A stretch of DNA of 64,000 nt from NCBI GenBank assembly GCA_946403625.1, contig CAMJAP010000003.1:1-64000 (forward strand), given 5' to 3'. A model generated the notes under the pieces. The model saw only the letters and a program-made list of their open reading frames with translations, was not told where the DNA came from and did no database searches. The position numbers were made by a program, and so were the translations under genes. Shown piece after piece: positions 1 to 10,237 of the stretch. How positions within the stretch are numbered: position 1 is the stretch's first letter; every line of letters begins with the position of its first letter. Source of the stretch: an uncultured Lachnospiraceae bacterium. Lineage in GTDB: Bacteria; Bacillota; Clostridia; Lachnospirales; Lachnospiraceae.

Positions 1-1911
1 AAAAATACGATCCATGAAGTGGTGGATGTGTGCGTGGTAGGTGCCGGACATGCCGGCTGTGAAGCGGCGCTGGCGTGTGCGCGGCTCGGGTTGGAGACGG
101 TGATCTTTACGGTCAGCGTGGATTCCATTGCGCTCATGCCGTGCAATCCCAATGTGGGCGGTTCCTCCAAGGGCCATCTGGTGCGCGAGCTGGATGCGCT
201 GGGCGGCGAGATGGGCAAGGTGATCGACAAGACCTTCATCCAGTCCAAGATGCTCAATGTTTCCAAGGGGCCGGCAGTGCACAGTCTGCGGGCGCAGGCA
301 GATAAGGCGGAATATACCAGAGAGATGCGCAAGCATCTGGAGCATCAGGACCATCTGATGATCCGTCAGGCAGAGGTCTGCGAGATCATCACCAACCGGG
401 ATCTGGGGGAAGAAAGTGGACCGCAGAAGATCTACGGAGTGCGCACCTTTACCGGGGCGCTTTATGAATGCAAGGCGGTGATCATCTGCAGCGGAACCTA
501 TCTGCGGGCGAGATGTCTGTGCGGTGAGGCCATCACCTATACGGGACCGAACGGTCTGCAGGCGGCCAATCATCTGACGGCTTCCCTAGAGGCGCACGGC
601 GTACCGCTGCGACGTTTCAAGACCGGAACCCCGGCGCGTATGGATCGTCGCAGTCTGGATTTTTCCAAGATGGAGCCGCAGCATGGCGATGCAAGGGTAG
701 TGCCGTTTTCGTTTTCAACGGATCCGGACAGCGTGCAGATCGACCAGGCGGATTGCTATCTGACCTATACTTCGGAAGAGACACACAAGATCATCCGGGC
801 CAATCTGGATCGTTCCCCCATCTATGCGGGCGTGATCGAGGGTACCGGACCGCGGTACTGCCCTTCCATCGAAGATAAAGTCGTGAAGTTTCCGGAAAAG
901 GAGCGCCATCAGGTCTTCCTGGAGCCGGAGGGACTGCACACGGATGAGATGTATGTGGGCGGTATGAGTTCGTCCCTGCCGGAAGATGTGCAGCTGGCGA
1001 TGTACCGGACCGTTCCGGGTATGGAACATTGCCGTATGGTGCGCAATGCCTATGCGATCGAATATGACTGTCTGACCAGCGGGCAGCTGAAACTGTCTCT
1101 GGAACTGAAAAATATCGAAGGCGTCTTCTGCGCCGGACAGTTCAACGGCAGCAGCGGATATGAGGAGGCGGCGGCCCAGGGCCTGATGGCCGGCATCAAC
1201 GCGGCCAGAAAGATACAGGGAAAGGATCCGCTCATCCTGGATCGTTCGGAAGCCTACATCGGTGTGCTCATCGACGATCTGGTGACCAAGGAGAACCGCG
1301 AACCGTACCGTATGATGACCTCCCGCGCGGAGTATCGTCTGATGCTGCGACAGGACAATGCGGACCTGCGTCTGCGGAAATACGGATACGAGACCGGCCT
1401 GATCTCGCAGGAAGATTATGACACGCTCTTAAAGAAAACGGAGTGGATCGAAAAGGAATCGGCGCGTATGCACGAGGTGATCGTGGGCGCCAACGACCGG
1501 GTACAGGCATTTTTGGAAGCTCACGGAACCGCCGGTGTTAAGAAGGGCACCTCTCTGGCGGAACTGATCTGCCGGCCGGAACTGGATTATGTGACGGTGG
1601 CGGAACTGGATCCGGAGCGCCCGGAACTGAGCGGTGTATCGGCCAAGGTGGCAGCTGAGATCGAGGAGCAGGTCAATATCAATATCAAATACGAAGGCTA
1701 CATCCGCCGGCAGGAAGCGCAGATCGCCCAGTTCAAGAAGATGGAAGAGCGGCGCATCCCGGCAGATATCGATTACGACGATGTGAAAAGTCTGCGCCTG
1801 GAGGCCAGAGCGAAACTCAAGGAATTCCGGCCCGAAAGCGTGGGGCAGGCATCCCGCATCAGCGGCGTAAGTCCTGCGGACATCTCGGTACTGTTAGTAT
1901 ATTTGGGTTAG
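1..1911 (+). CDS. mnmG: tRNA uridine-5-carboxymethylaminomethyl(34) synthesis enzyme MnmG (GidA), 5'-truncated by window edge
   Basis: [24 protein letters not shown]-binding N-terminus; C-terminus [16 protein letters not shown]. The frame stays open upstream of the listed GTG at 19 to base 1 ([10 protein letters not shown]..), so the true start is probably outside the window. Confidence 0.95.
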   Translation, partial: KNTIHEVVDVCVVGAGHAGCEAALACARLGLETVIFTVSVDSIALMPCNPNVGGSSKGHLVRELDALGGEMGKVIDKTFIQSKMLNVSKGPAVHSLRAQADKAEYTREMRKHLEHQDHLMIRQAEVCEIITNRDLGEESGPQKIYGVRTFTGALYECKAVIICSGTYLRARCLCGEAITYTGPNGLQAANHLTASLEAHGVPLRRFKTGTPARMDRRSLDFSKMEPQHGDARVVPFSFSTDPDSVQIDQADCYLTYTSEETHKIIRANLDRSPIYAGVIEGTGPRYCPSIEDKVVKFPEKERHQVFLEPEGLHTDEMYVGGMSSSLPEDVQLAMYRTVPGMEHCRMVRNAYAIEYDCLTSGQLKLSLELKNIEGVFCAGQFNGSSGYEEAAAQGLMAGINAARKIQGKDPLILDRSEAYIGVLIDDLVTKENREPYRMMTSRAEYRLMLRQDNADLRLRKYGYETGLISQEDYDTLLKKTEWIEKESARMHEVIVGANDRVQAFLEAHGTAGVKKGTSLAELICRPELDYVTVAELDPERPELSGVSAKVAAEIEEQVNINIKYEGYIRRQEAQIAQFKKMEERRIPADIDYDDVKSLRLEARAKLKEFRPESVGQASRISGVSPADISVLLVYLG

Positions 1912-1917
1912 TATACT

Positions 1918-1961
1918 GCCTTCCCCTTTTTGAGGGAAAGTGGCCGCAGGCCGGATGAGGG
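1918..1961. repeat. Dispersed CCTTCCCC..GGGGAAGG-type intergenic repeat (copy 1)
   Basis: ctgccttcccctttttgagggaaagtggccgcaggccggatgaggg. Confidence 0.65.
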
Positions 1962-2034
1962 TTTTGTTGCACTACCACAGGATACATGATATACTGTAAT
2001 TTGTTATGGTTTTAGACTGAAGGAGAACGGAAGA

Positions 2035-2976
2035 ATGGCACTGAAAAGAGGCGGCCTGGGACGCGGTCTGGATGCGATGATCCCGAATAAGATCGCGAAT
2101 AAGAGTCCGGAGCAACCGAACGGACAGAATATGGAGCCGAAGGCGGAAAAGACGGCAGTTGTGCAGGAGCCGGAGATACCCGTAACCGACGGCACCCGGA
2201 TGGTCGTGGACATTCAGAAGGTCGACCGGAATCCCAAGCAGCCCCGTAAGAAATTTGACGAGAATGCTTTGGAGGAACTGGCAGATTCCATTCGACAGGT
2301 CGGGGTATTACAGCCGATCCTGGTAACGAAAAAGGGCGATATTTACGAGATCGTAGCCGGTGAGCGCCGCTGGCGTGCAGCCAGACTGGCAGAACTCAAA
2401 GAAGTGCCGGTGATCGTGCGTGAGTTTACGGAGCAGGAGATTGACGAGATCTCCCTGATCGAAAACCTGCAGAGACAGGATTTAAATGCGATCGAAGAAG
2501 CGCAGGCCTTCAAGCGCCTGAAAGAAGAGCACGGCATGACCGACGACCAGATCGCGGAAAAGGTTTCCAAGAGCCGTGCGGCCATTACCAACTCGATGCG
2601 TCTGTTGAAACTGGACAACCGCGTACAGGAGATGGTGATCGACGAAAAGATCAGCATGGGTCTGGCCAGAGCACTGCTTGGTGTGGAAGACAGCGACAAG
2701 CAGTTTGAGATGGCGCAGGATGCGTTCGACAAACGAATGAGCGTGCGCGATGTGGAAAAACTGGTCAAGCAGATGAACGCGCCGAAGCGATCGGTAAAAG
2801 ACAAGCAGGACCTGACACAGTATCAGATACAGTTTGATGAATATGCGAACCGTTTGACCGAAGCACTGGGTGTCAAGGTGGCGGTTACTTTGAAGGATAA
2901 AAATACCGGCCGTTTGGAGATCGACTTTTACAATACGGACGATTTTGAACGGTTGTACGATAAATTGAAAGCATGA
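2035..2976 (+). CDS. parB: ParB/Spo0J family chromosome partitioning protein
   Basis: MALKRGGLGRGLDAMIP start; NPKQPRKKFDENALEELADSIRQVGVLQPI and AGERRWRAARLA ParB motifs. Confidence 0.95.
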   Translation: MALKRGGLGRGLDAMIPNKIANKSPEQPNGQNMEPKAEKTAVVQEPEIPVTDGTRMVVDIQKVDRNPKQPRKKFDENALEELADSIRQVGVLQPILVTKKGDIYEIVAGERRWRAARLAELKEVPVIVREFTEQEIDEISLIENLQRQDLNAIEEAQAFKRLKEEHGMTDDQIAEKVSKSRAAITNSMRLLKLDNRVQEMVIDEKISMGLARALLGVEDSDKQFEMAQDAFDKRMSVRDVEKLVKQMNAPKRSVKDKQDLTQYQIQFDEYANRLTEALGVKVAVTLKDKNTGRLEIDFYNTDDFERLYDKLKA

Positions 2977-3518
2977 TGTTATTAACTTCGGAAACAGTGC
3001 CCGCGGGGGCAAGCAGATTGTTTAATGCGATAGGGCTGGGCAGACTGGATATCGGCTGGCTTTTTGTGGTGATGTTGCTCCTGCTCATTGCGGTGGTGGT
3101 GCTGCTCGTTCTGACGATGCGCAGATACAGTGATCTGAAATACCGCTTTGACCGCTTTATGATGGGCAAGCGAACCGCCAGTCTGGAAGACCGGATGACG
3201 GACCTGATCGGGGATGTGGAGCGTCTCAAGCAGGATTCCAAGGCGTACGCCAATGATATCGACCTGTTGTTTTCCAAGCACGAGGGTGCGATCCAGAAGG
3301 TAGGCCTGTTAAAGTACGACGCCTTTAAGGAAATGGGCGGAAACTTAAGTTTTTGCCTGGCATTTCTGGATGAAAAGGACAACGGTGTGATGCTCAATAC
3401 GGTACATTCCAATACCGGCAGTTATTCCTACACCAAACGGATCAAAGCCGGCAAATGCGACATCGACTTGAGCCCGGAGGAGCAGGAAACCCTGCGGCGG
3501 GCAACGGAAAATGCATAA
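2973..3518 (+). CDS. DUF4446-like membrane protein
   Basis: ATGA overlap with parB; one N-terminal TM; DAFKEMGGNLSFCLAFLDEKDNGVMLNTVHS typical of DUF4446. Confidence 0.8.
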   Translation: MMLLTSETVPAGASRLFNAIGLGRLDIGWLFVVMLLLLIAVVVLLVLTMRRYSDLKYRFDRFMMGKRTASLEDRMTDLIGDVERLKQDSKAYANDIDLLFSKHEGAIQKVGLLKYDAFKEMGGNLSFCLAFLDEKDNGVMLNTVHSNTGSYSYTKRIKAGKCDIDLSPEEQETLRRATENA

Positions 3519-3551
3519 AATATTTTTATATAGTTATAGAAGGAGACGGAC

Positions 3552-4829
3552 ATGTTAGACATCAAATTTGTAAGGGAAAATCCCGATGCGGTAAAGGAAA
3601 ACATCAAAAAGAAATTCCAGGACGAGAAGCTGCCGCTGGTAGACGAAGTGATCGAACTGGACCAGAAGCGCCGCGATGCACAGAAGGAAGCCGATGAGCT
3701 GAAGGCAAGCCGTAATGCGCTGTCCAAGCAGATCGGTGCCCTGATGAAGGAAGGCAAGAAGGAAGAAGCGGAAGCCGTAAAGAAGCAGGTAACCGAAAAT
3801 GCCGAGAAGCTGGCATCTCTGGAAGCGCAGCAGGCAGAAGCGGAAGAAAAGATGAACAAGATCATGATGGTGATCCCGCAGATGATCGATCCGTCCGTTC
3901 CGATCGGTAAGGACGACAGCCAGAACGTAGAGATCACCCGTTACGGTGAGCCGGTAGTACCGGATTTCGATATCCCGTACCATACCGAGATCATGGAGAA
4001 ATTCAACGGCATCGATCTGGATGCGGCAGGCCGTGTGGCAGGTAACGGTTTCTATTACCTGATGGGCGACATCGCCAGACTGCATTCCGCAGTGATCAGC
4101 TATGCAAGAGACTTTATGATCGACAGAGGATTCACCTACTGCGTACCGCCTTTTATGATCCGTTCCAACGTGGTAACGGGCGTTATGAGTTTTGCGGAAA
4201 TGGAAAATATGATGTACAAGATCGAGGGCGAGGATCTGTACCTGATCGGTACCAGCGAGCATTCCATGATCGGTAAGTTCATCGATCAGATCGTTCCGGA
4301 AGAGGAGCTGCCCAAGACACTGACCAGTTATTCTCCGTGCTTCCGTAAGGAAAAAGGTGCGCACGGCATCGAAGAGCGCGGTGTATACCGTATCCATCAG
4401 TTTGAGAAGCAGGAGATGATCGTTGTCTGCAAGCCGGAAGACAGCCCGATGTGGTTTGACAAGCTGTGGCAGAACACCGTAGATCTGTTCCGTTCTCTGG
4501 ATATTCCGGTAAGAACGCTGGAATGCTGCTCCGGTGACCTGGCAGACCTGAAAGTGAAGTCCCTGGATGTAGAAGCATGGAGCCCGAGACAGAAGAAGTA
4601 CTTTGAGGTAGGTTCCTGCTCGAACCTGGGTGATGCACAGGCACGCCGCCTGCGGATCCGTGTAAACGGCAAGGACGGCAAGTATCTGGCTCATACACTG
4701 AACAATACCGTGGTTGCTCCGCCTCGTATGCTGATCGCATTCCTGGAGAACAACCTGCAGGCAGACGGTTCGGTTCGCATTCCGAAGGCACTGCAGCCGT
4801 ATATGGGCGGAAAGACTGAGATTCGATAA
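3552..4829 (+). CDS. serS: Seryl-tRNA synthetase
   Basis: MLDIKFVRENPDAVKENIKKKF; class II aaRS motifs (FRKEKGAHGIEERGVYRIHQFEKQEM); AGGAG RBS. Confidence 0.97.
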   Translation: MLDIKFVRENPDAVKENIKKKFQDEKLPLVDEVIELDQKRRDAQKEADELKASRNALSKQIGALMKEGKKEEAEAVKKQVTENAEKLASLEAQQAEAEEKMNKIMMVIPQMIDPSVPIGKDDSQNVEITRYGEPVVPDFDIPYHTEIMEKFNGIDLDAAGRVAGNGFYYLMGDIARLHSAVISYARDFMIDRGFTYCVPPFMIRSNVVTGVMSFAEMENMMYKIEGEDLYLIGTSEHSMIGKFIDQIVPEEELPKTLTSYSPCFRKEKGAHGIEERGVYRIHQFEKQEMIVVCKPEDSPMWFDKLWQNTVDLFRSLDIPVRTLECCSGDLADLKVKSLDVEAWSPRQKKYFEVGSCSNLGDAQARRLRIRVNGKDGKYLAHTLNNTVVAPPRMLIAFLENNLQADGSVRIPKALQPYMGGKTEIR

Positions 4830-4856
4830 AAAATTAAATCCAAGGGGGTATTACAC

Positions 4857-6599
4857 ATGCAGAATACGCGCAAGCACAAGATCACTACGCGCATCCTGAC
4901 ATTGATTATGGCGATCATGGTGCTGTTCCAGCCGGTGATGAAGACGAGAGCGGCTTTGACGGCAGACCGGGCGATCGCAAAGGGGATCGATGTTTCCAAG
5001 TATCAGGAACTGATCGACTGGAAGGCCGTAAGGGCGGACGGTTACAGTTTCGCTTTTGTCCGGGCCGGTACCAGCACTACACCGGATCCCTATTTTGACC
5101 TGAATATGGTCGGTGCCGCTCAGGCAGGTGTCAAGACCGGTGTGTACATTTATTCCTACGCACTGACACCGGAAGAGGCAGCAGCCGATGCACAGAATCT
5201 GCTGGCGATGATCGCACCGCATGTTGTGAATATGCCGGTCGTGATCGACATCGAAACCGACAAGCAGAAGAAACTGACGCCGGAACAGCTGGCGGCAGTA
5301 GCCAATACCTTCTGTTCCGTGATCGAAGCCGCCGGCTATTATCCGATGATCTACAGCTCCACCAGTTGGTTTGACCGCAGTATCGGACCGGTAGGGTATG
5401 ACAAATGGGTGGCACATTATTCATCCGCTTGCGGACGCGATGATGCATCCTTTTGGCAGGCCAGCTGCACCGGCCGTGTCAAAGGCATCAAGGGTGATGT
5501 GGATATCGACCTGCAGTACAAGGATTTTTCCAAGCTGATCATTGCGAATGGTTTCCTGGAGCGTAAGGGAGCGGTTTATTTCTATCAGAACTACAAGATG
5601 CAGTTCAACCGTTTCGTGGATTATAACGGAGCGCGCTATTATGTGGACCAGGCCGGCAGACGCGTGAGCAACTGCTTTGCAAATCTGGGCGGCAGCATCT
5701 TTTACTTCGACGCCGGCGGCCGTATGCTGACCGGATGGCAGGAGATCGCCGGACTCCGTTACTACTTCGGTACGGACGGAAAGATGGCGACCGGATTTAC
5801 ACAGATCGGTGAGCAGATCTTCTTCTTTGCGGAGAACGGAGCTCTTTATACCGGCTGGCTGAATGACGGCGTACACAATTATCACTTCTATCCGGACGGA
5901 CATATGGCGTTTGGTATTTCGCCGATCGGTACGGATGCGTTCTACTTTGATGAACACGGCTGGCAGCAGGCCGGCTGGGTAACCGTAGGCGATGCACAGT
6001 ATTACTTCCAGCCGGATACCGGAACACTGAAGTTTGGCTGGTTCAACGACGGCACCGGCAACTTCTACTCCAATGCCGAAGGTAAGAAGCAGGTAGGCCT
6101 GCAGGCGATCGACGGTGCGATGTACTATCTGGGAGCAGACGGCCGTGAATGCTTCGGCTGGCAGGAGATCGCAGGTGCAAGATGTTACTTTGATCCGAAG
6201 ACCGGACATATGGTAACCGGTGTACAGGTGATCGACGGCAAGACCTATTACTTCAGCGCAGAAGGCGTGATGATGACCGGACTGGTAACGATCGGGGCAG
6301 ACAATTACTACTTCGATCCGGCAACCGGAGCAATGACCACCGGACTGGTGAGTGTGGGCGGACTGGTCTTCTACTTCGGAGCAGACGGTAAGGAAGCCGT
6401 GGGACTGGTATCGGACGGCAAGGATCAGTACTATATCGATCCGGCGACACATACCTTGCTGACGGGCTTCATCCCGATCGGACCGGCGTACTACTACTTT
6501 GATCCGGCCACCGGAAAGATGCAGACCAACACGGTAGCCTACTTTGACGGCATCCCGTTCCAGGTCGGCCCGGACGGTGTCGTGATCATACCGCAATAA
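4857..6599 (+). CDS. Secreted GH25 lysozyme with C-terminal cell-wall/choline-binding-type repeats
   Basis: Signal peptide; KGIDVSKYQELIDWKAVRADGYSFAFVRAG GH25 core; repeated G-W/F..YYF..G.M.TG units. Confidence 0.9.
   Translation: MQNTRKHKITTRILTLIMAIMVLFQPVMKTRAALTADRAIAKGIDVSKYQELIDWKAVRADGYSFAFVRAGTSTTPDPYFDLNMVGAAQAGVKTGVYIYSYALTPEEAAADAQNLLAMIAPHVVNMPVVIDIETDKQKKLTPEQLAAVANTFCSVIEAAGYYPMIYSSTSWFDRSIGPVGYDKWVAHYSSACGRDDASFWQASCTGRVKGIKGDVDIDLQYKDFSKLIIANGFLERKGAVYFYQNYKMQFNRFVDYNGARYYVDQAGRRVSNCFANLGGSIFYFDAGGRMLTGWQEIAGLRYYFGTDGKMATGFTQIGEQIFFFAENGALYTGWLNDGVHNYHFYPDGHMAFGISPIGTDAFYFDEHGWQQAGWVTVGDAQYYFQPDTGTLKFGWFNDGTGNFYSNAEGKKQVGLQAIDGAMYYLGADGRECFGWQEIAGARCYFDPKTGHMVTGVQVIDGKTYYFSAEGVMMTGLVTIGADNYYFDPATGAMTTGLVSVGGLVFYFGADGKEAVGLVSDGKDQYYIDPATHTLLTGFIPIGPAYYYFDPATGKMQTNTVAYFDGIPFQVGPDGVVIIPQ
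5550..6590 (+). repeat. Tandem cell-wall-binding repeats (about 20 aa each) in the GH25 protein
   Basis: Repeated YYFxxxGxMxTG(W/L)xxIxG pattern over about 340 aa. Confidence 0.85.
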
Positions 6600-6610
6600 A
6601 GAGTAACCCA

Positions 6611-6700
6611 GCCTTCCCCCGCTTGCGGGGGGAAAACAAGTTCCTACTTAACGAGTTTGCGAGTTTAGTAGGACTGTGCCCGAAGGGCGGAAGAGGGGCA
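6611..6700. repeat. Dispersed CCTTCCCC..GGGGAAGG-type repeat (copy 2, with internal hairpin)
   Basis: gccttcccccgcttgcggggggaaaa..TCCTACTtaacgagtttgcgagtttAGTAGGA..cccgaagggcggaagaggggca. Confidence 0.6.
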
Positions 6701-6772
6701 GAAGTATATATCCCCCAATATCCATCTTGTCAACTTCGGCGAAATCTGATAGGATTACTTTTGCTTGAAAAT

Positions 6773-6846
6773 GTCTGCGTAGCTCAGTAGGATAGAGCGA
6801 CCGCCTCCTAAGCGGTAGGTCGGAGGTTCGAATCCTCTCGTGGACG
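6773..6846 (+). tRNA. tRNA-Arg (anticodon CCT)
   Basis: Acceptor GTCTGCG/CGTGGAC pairing; anticodon arm ACCGC-CTCCTAA-GCGGT; T arm CGGAGGTTCGAATCCTCTCG. Confidence 0.93.
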
Positions 6847-6850
6847 CGTA

Positions 6851-6887
6851 AAACGGGTAATTGCAACGGCAGTTGCCCGTTTTTTTC
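6851..6887 (+). terminator. Intrinsic terminator downstream of tRNA-Arg
   Basis: ACGGGTAATTGC aacg GCAGTTGCCCGT followed by T7. Confidence 0.75.
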
Positions 6888-7118
6888 GTGCGAAAAAGCG
6901 GATTCCGTGCGTAGGCGTTGTGCGAAATGCAGCAGTCGCGGGCAAAAAGTGAGAAACCTCGGGACGATACGCCGAAAGTATGCGTATTTTCCGTGGTTTT
7001 TTCGGAATTTTTACATGGTTGCAATATCCACAAGATATGGTATAATGAGTTTTGGATTTTGTCAGTTGACATAAATTGTATTTGTGAAGGCATTAGACAA
7101 TATCAGGAGGAGAAAATT

Positions 7119-8324
7119 ATGAAGAGAAATCAGCTGAAGGCAGTATTCGGAGCAGCAGCCGTGGTTCTGATGCTGGCAGCTTGTGACAATCAGGGTGGTA
7201 AGGAAGGCCAGGGAGCAGAACCGACAGATGCACCTCCCGTTGTAGAATTACCCGGACTCGGTGATCCGGCAGATCCGACAGAGGCTCCGACCGAGGGCAC
7301 AGAGACACCGACCGAAACAGAAGTGGCGAACTCTGCAGAAGAAGTTCCGGCAGGTATGTATCGCAGCGAGCTGACCAACGAGATCATTTCCGAAGATCTG
7401 AAGAATCAGAGACCGATCGCGGTTATGGTAGATAATGAGAGCACCGCACTGAATCATTACGGTACCTCCAAGGCAGATATCGTTTACGAATTGATGAACA
7501 GTACCAAGAACGGCCGCATCACCCGTTTGATGCCGATCGTAAAGGACTGGGCACAGATCGATCAGTTCGGTAGTATCCGTAGTGCTCGTCCGACCAACTT
7601 TATGCTGGCAGCGGAGTGGAATGCGATCCTTTGCCACGACGGTGGTCCGTACTACATCGATGAGTACACCAAGAAGGCATACACCAACAACCTGAGCGGC
7701 GGTTTTGCCCGTTTCCCGAACGGAAAGAGCATGGAGTATACCGAGTACATCACATTTGACAAGTATACCAATCCGCAGACAGGCAAGTCCTATGACGGTT
7801 TGGGCAAGCGTATCGAATCGGCACGCTACAGCACAGAGTACAACAGCTACTATCCGGGACAGCACTTCATTTTCTCGGATACCGAGTTGAACCTGTCCGA
7901 TTTCCATTCGGATGCGTTTACGGCTAAGGAAGCGGACCTGTCCGGATGCTTCCCGCACAACTCATCCAAGCTGGTTTACAACGACGGCACCGGCAAGTAC
8001 GAATATTACGAGTACGGCAAGAAATATGCGGATGACGGAAACGGCGGCGCACCGCTGGCATTTGAGAATGTCATCCTGCAGAAGACCAACTACACCCAGT
8101 TGGATGAAAACGGTTATTTGATCTACAACTGTGTGATCGCAAGTAAGTGGGACGGCTATCTGTTGCAGAACGGTGAAGCAATCCCCATTACCTGGTCCAA
8201 GTATGGTGAGTCCGAGCGTACCGTATTCTGGAATGCAGACGGCACCGAGATCGTATTGAACACCGGTAAGACCTATATCGCTCTGGTACCGGATGATGTT
8301 TGGAGCAAGCTGGTACTGAAATAA
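7119..8324 (+). CDS. DUF3048-like (YerB-type) lipoprotein
   Basis: ATG at 7119 after AGGAGGAG; lipobox MLAAC; RPIAVMVDNESTALNHYGTSKADIVYELM .. RLMPIV .. GSIRSARP typical of DUF3048. The upstream ORF extension (6918) lacks an RBS. Confidence 0.85.
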   Translation: MKRNQLKAVFGAAAVVLMLAACDNQGGKEGQGAEPTDAPPVVELPGLGDPADPTEAPTEGTETPTETEVANSAEEVPAGMYRSELTNEIISEDLKNQRPIAVMVDNESTALNHYGTSKADIVYELMNSTKNGRITRLMPIVKDWAQIDQFGSIRSARPTNFMLAAEWNAILCHDGGPYYIDEYTKKAYTNNLSGGFARFPNGKSMEYTEYITFDKYTNPQTGKSYDGLGKRIESARYSTEYNSYYPGQHFIFSDTELNLSDFHSDAFTAKEADLSGCFPHNSSKLVYNDGTGKYEYYEYGKKYADDGNGGAPLAFENVILQKTNYTQLDENGYLIYNCVIASKWDGYLLQNGEAIPITWSKYGESERTVFWNADGTEIVLNTGKTYIALVPDDVWSKLVLK

Positions 8325-8360
8325 TCGACAGATCCGTAAAACGGAGAAAGAGCACACATA

Positions 8361-8396
8361 AAAACAGCCCGAAGCATTATGCTTTGGGCTGTTTTA
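8361..8396 (+). terminator. Intrinsic terminator
   Basis: AAAACAGCCCgaAGCattatGCTttGGGCTGTTTT. Confidence 0.75.
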
Positions 8397-8462
8397 GTCG
8401 CTAAAAACGGGTAACTTCTCAAACAAAACAAAGTGTGTTATATTTAGGGAGGCAGTAAAATT

Positions 8463-9644
8463 ATGGAAACCTATGTGATTCTGCGGGATCTTGCGATCAT
8501 CATCCTGGCAGCAAAGTTTATGGCGATCGTGGCGAAGAAGTGCAAGGCGCCCGGCGTTGTCGGAGAGATCCTGGCCGGATTGATCATCGGACCGTGCCTG
8601 TTAAATCTGGTACAGCCCACGGACTTTATCAATCAGATGGCTGAGATCGGCGTGATCCTGATCATGTTTTCCGCAGGATTGGAAACCAACCTGAAGGAAT
8701 TGAAAAAATCCGGTCTGATCGCATTGGCCATTGCCTGTGTGGGCGTTATGGTTCCGCTGATCGGCGGCCTGCTCCTGTATATGGGCATTTACGGCTTTGC
8801 GGGCCCGGGAACGGACGAATTCTTTGAAGGTTTGTTCATCGGCTGTATTATGACGGCCACTTCGGTTGGTATTACCGTAGAAGCACTTCGTGAGCTGGGC
8901 TTTTTGAAAGGCCGTGTGGGGCAGACGATCCTGAGCGCGGCGATCATCGATGATGTGATCGGTATTATCGTGCTCACATTCGTACTGGGCATGCGTGACC
9001 CGAACAGCGATCCGATGATGACGATCGGAAAGACCGTGCTGTTTTTGCTGATCTCCGTAGTCGGCGGCTATATCATTTACCGCATTATGAAGGTGGTGGA
9101 TGCCAGATATCCGCACACCAGACGTATTCCCATCATCGGCTTCGGCCTTTGCTTTATCTGGGCATATGCGGCAGAGCGGTACTTCGGCATTGCGGATATT
9201 ACCGGTGCTTATGTGGCAGGTATCGTCCTTTGCAACATCCGGGATGCGGAATACATCGACCGTAAGGTTTCGGTGAACAGCTATATGATGTTTGCTCCGG
9301 TGTTCTTTGTGGCGATCGGTCTGAAAACGGATTTTTCCGCCATCGATACCAGCAAGATCCTGTTTGCCATCGGATTTGTATTGGTTGCGATGCTGACCAA
9401 GATCATCGGCTGCGGCGCAGTGGCAAAGATCTGCAAGTTCAAGTGGATCGACTGTCTGAAGATCGGTGTGGGTATGATGACCAGAGGTGAGGTTGCGTTG
9501 ATCATCACCAACAAAGGTCTGAATATGGGGATCATTGATTCATCCTATTTTACCGCAGTGATCCTGCTGATCATTGTAACAAGTATTTCGGTGCCCATCC
9601 TGCTGAAAATGCTGTATGCAAAGGCACCGGATCCGGCGAAATAA
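8463..9644 (+). CDS. Cation:proton antiporter (CPA2 / NhaP-KefB-type)
   Basis: 12-TM pattern; KKCKAPGVVGEILAGLIIGP and ITGAYVAGIVL motifs. Confidence 0.85.
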   Translation: METYVILRDLAIIILAAKFMAIVAKKCKAPGVVGEILAGLIIGPCLLNLVQPTDFINQMAEIGVILIMFSAGLETNLKELKKSGLIALAIACVGVMVPLIGGLLLYMGIYGFAGPGTDEFFEGLFIGCIMTATSVGITVEALRELGFLKGRVGQTILSAAIIDDVIGIIVLTFVLGMRDPNSDPMMTIGKTVLFLLISVVGGYIIYRIMKVVDARYPHTRRIPIIGFGLCFIWAYAAERYFGIADITGAYVAGIVLCNIRDAEYIDRKVSVNSYMMFAPVFFVAIGLKTDFSAIDTSKILFAIGFVLVAMLTKIIGCGAVAKICKFKWIDCLKIGVGMMTRGEVALIITNKGLNMGIIDSSYFTAVILLIIVTSISVPILLKMLYAKAPDPAK

Positions 9645-9655
9645 GAGGATATCCT

Positions 9656-10225
9656 ATGAGGAAAAAGATCGTACACATCCTGTTGGGCAGCGCATTGGTC
9701 GTGATGCTGGCGGGATGCGGACAAAAGAAGGAAGAGGGTGTGGTGACACTGACACCGGCGGTGGATCCGGCGGCGCAGACAACCACGGCAGCTCCGGCAG
9801 CCGGAGAAGAGACTGCGGCATCCGGGGAGGAGACTTCGGAACCCGCGGAAACACCGGACGCATCGGATGCAACGGCGACACCGGGGGCTTCCGAAACGGC
9901 AGAGTTGCTTTCGCAGGAATATAAGGTATGTTTTGCCAACCTGACCGGACGCGATATCGTGAAGCTGCAGATCACTTTCAGCGGCAGCGGGATCGAGAAT
10001 CTGGAGGTTCTGGGCGAGAAACGGTTATATGACGGCGAAGAGTATACTTACCAGAGCAGCAATCTGGACGGATTGCGCGGAGCGACCAGGCTCAAGATGT
10101 CGGTGACGGCAACGGCCAAGGATGCAACGGTTATGCTGTTTCCGGAGATCGATGTGCTGGACCCGGCGCATACGGATGTGATCCTGACATCCTCTGCAGA
10201 AGGCTGGCGCATGTACTTACAATAA
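9656..10225 (+). CDS. Hypothetical lipoprotein
   Basis: Signal peptide with lipobox MLAGC; Thr/Ala/Glu-rich linker. Confidence 0.7.
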   Translation: MRKKIVHILLGSALVVMLAGCGQKKEEGVVTLTPAVDPAAQTTTAAPAAGEETAASGEETSEPAETPDASDATATPGASETAELLSQEYKVCFANLTGRDIVKLQITFSGSGIENLEVLGEKRLYDGEEYTYQSSNLDGLRGATRLKMSVTATAKDATVMLFPEIDVLDPAHTDVILTSSAEGWRMYLQ

Positions 10226-10237
10226 CAGGTAAAAGAT

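Noticed and set aside
5421-6596. 391-aa minus-strand ORF opposite the GH25 repeats
   Set aside because: Open frame produced by the repetitive coding strand; no family signature.
6918-7118. N-terminal extension of the DUF3048 ORF
   Set aside because: The signal peptide/lipobox starts at 7119 behind a strong AGGAGGAG; the upstream portion has no RBS.
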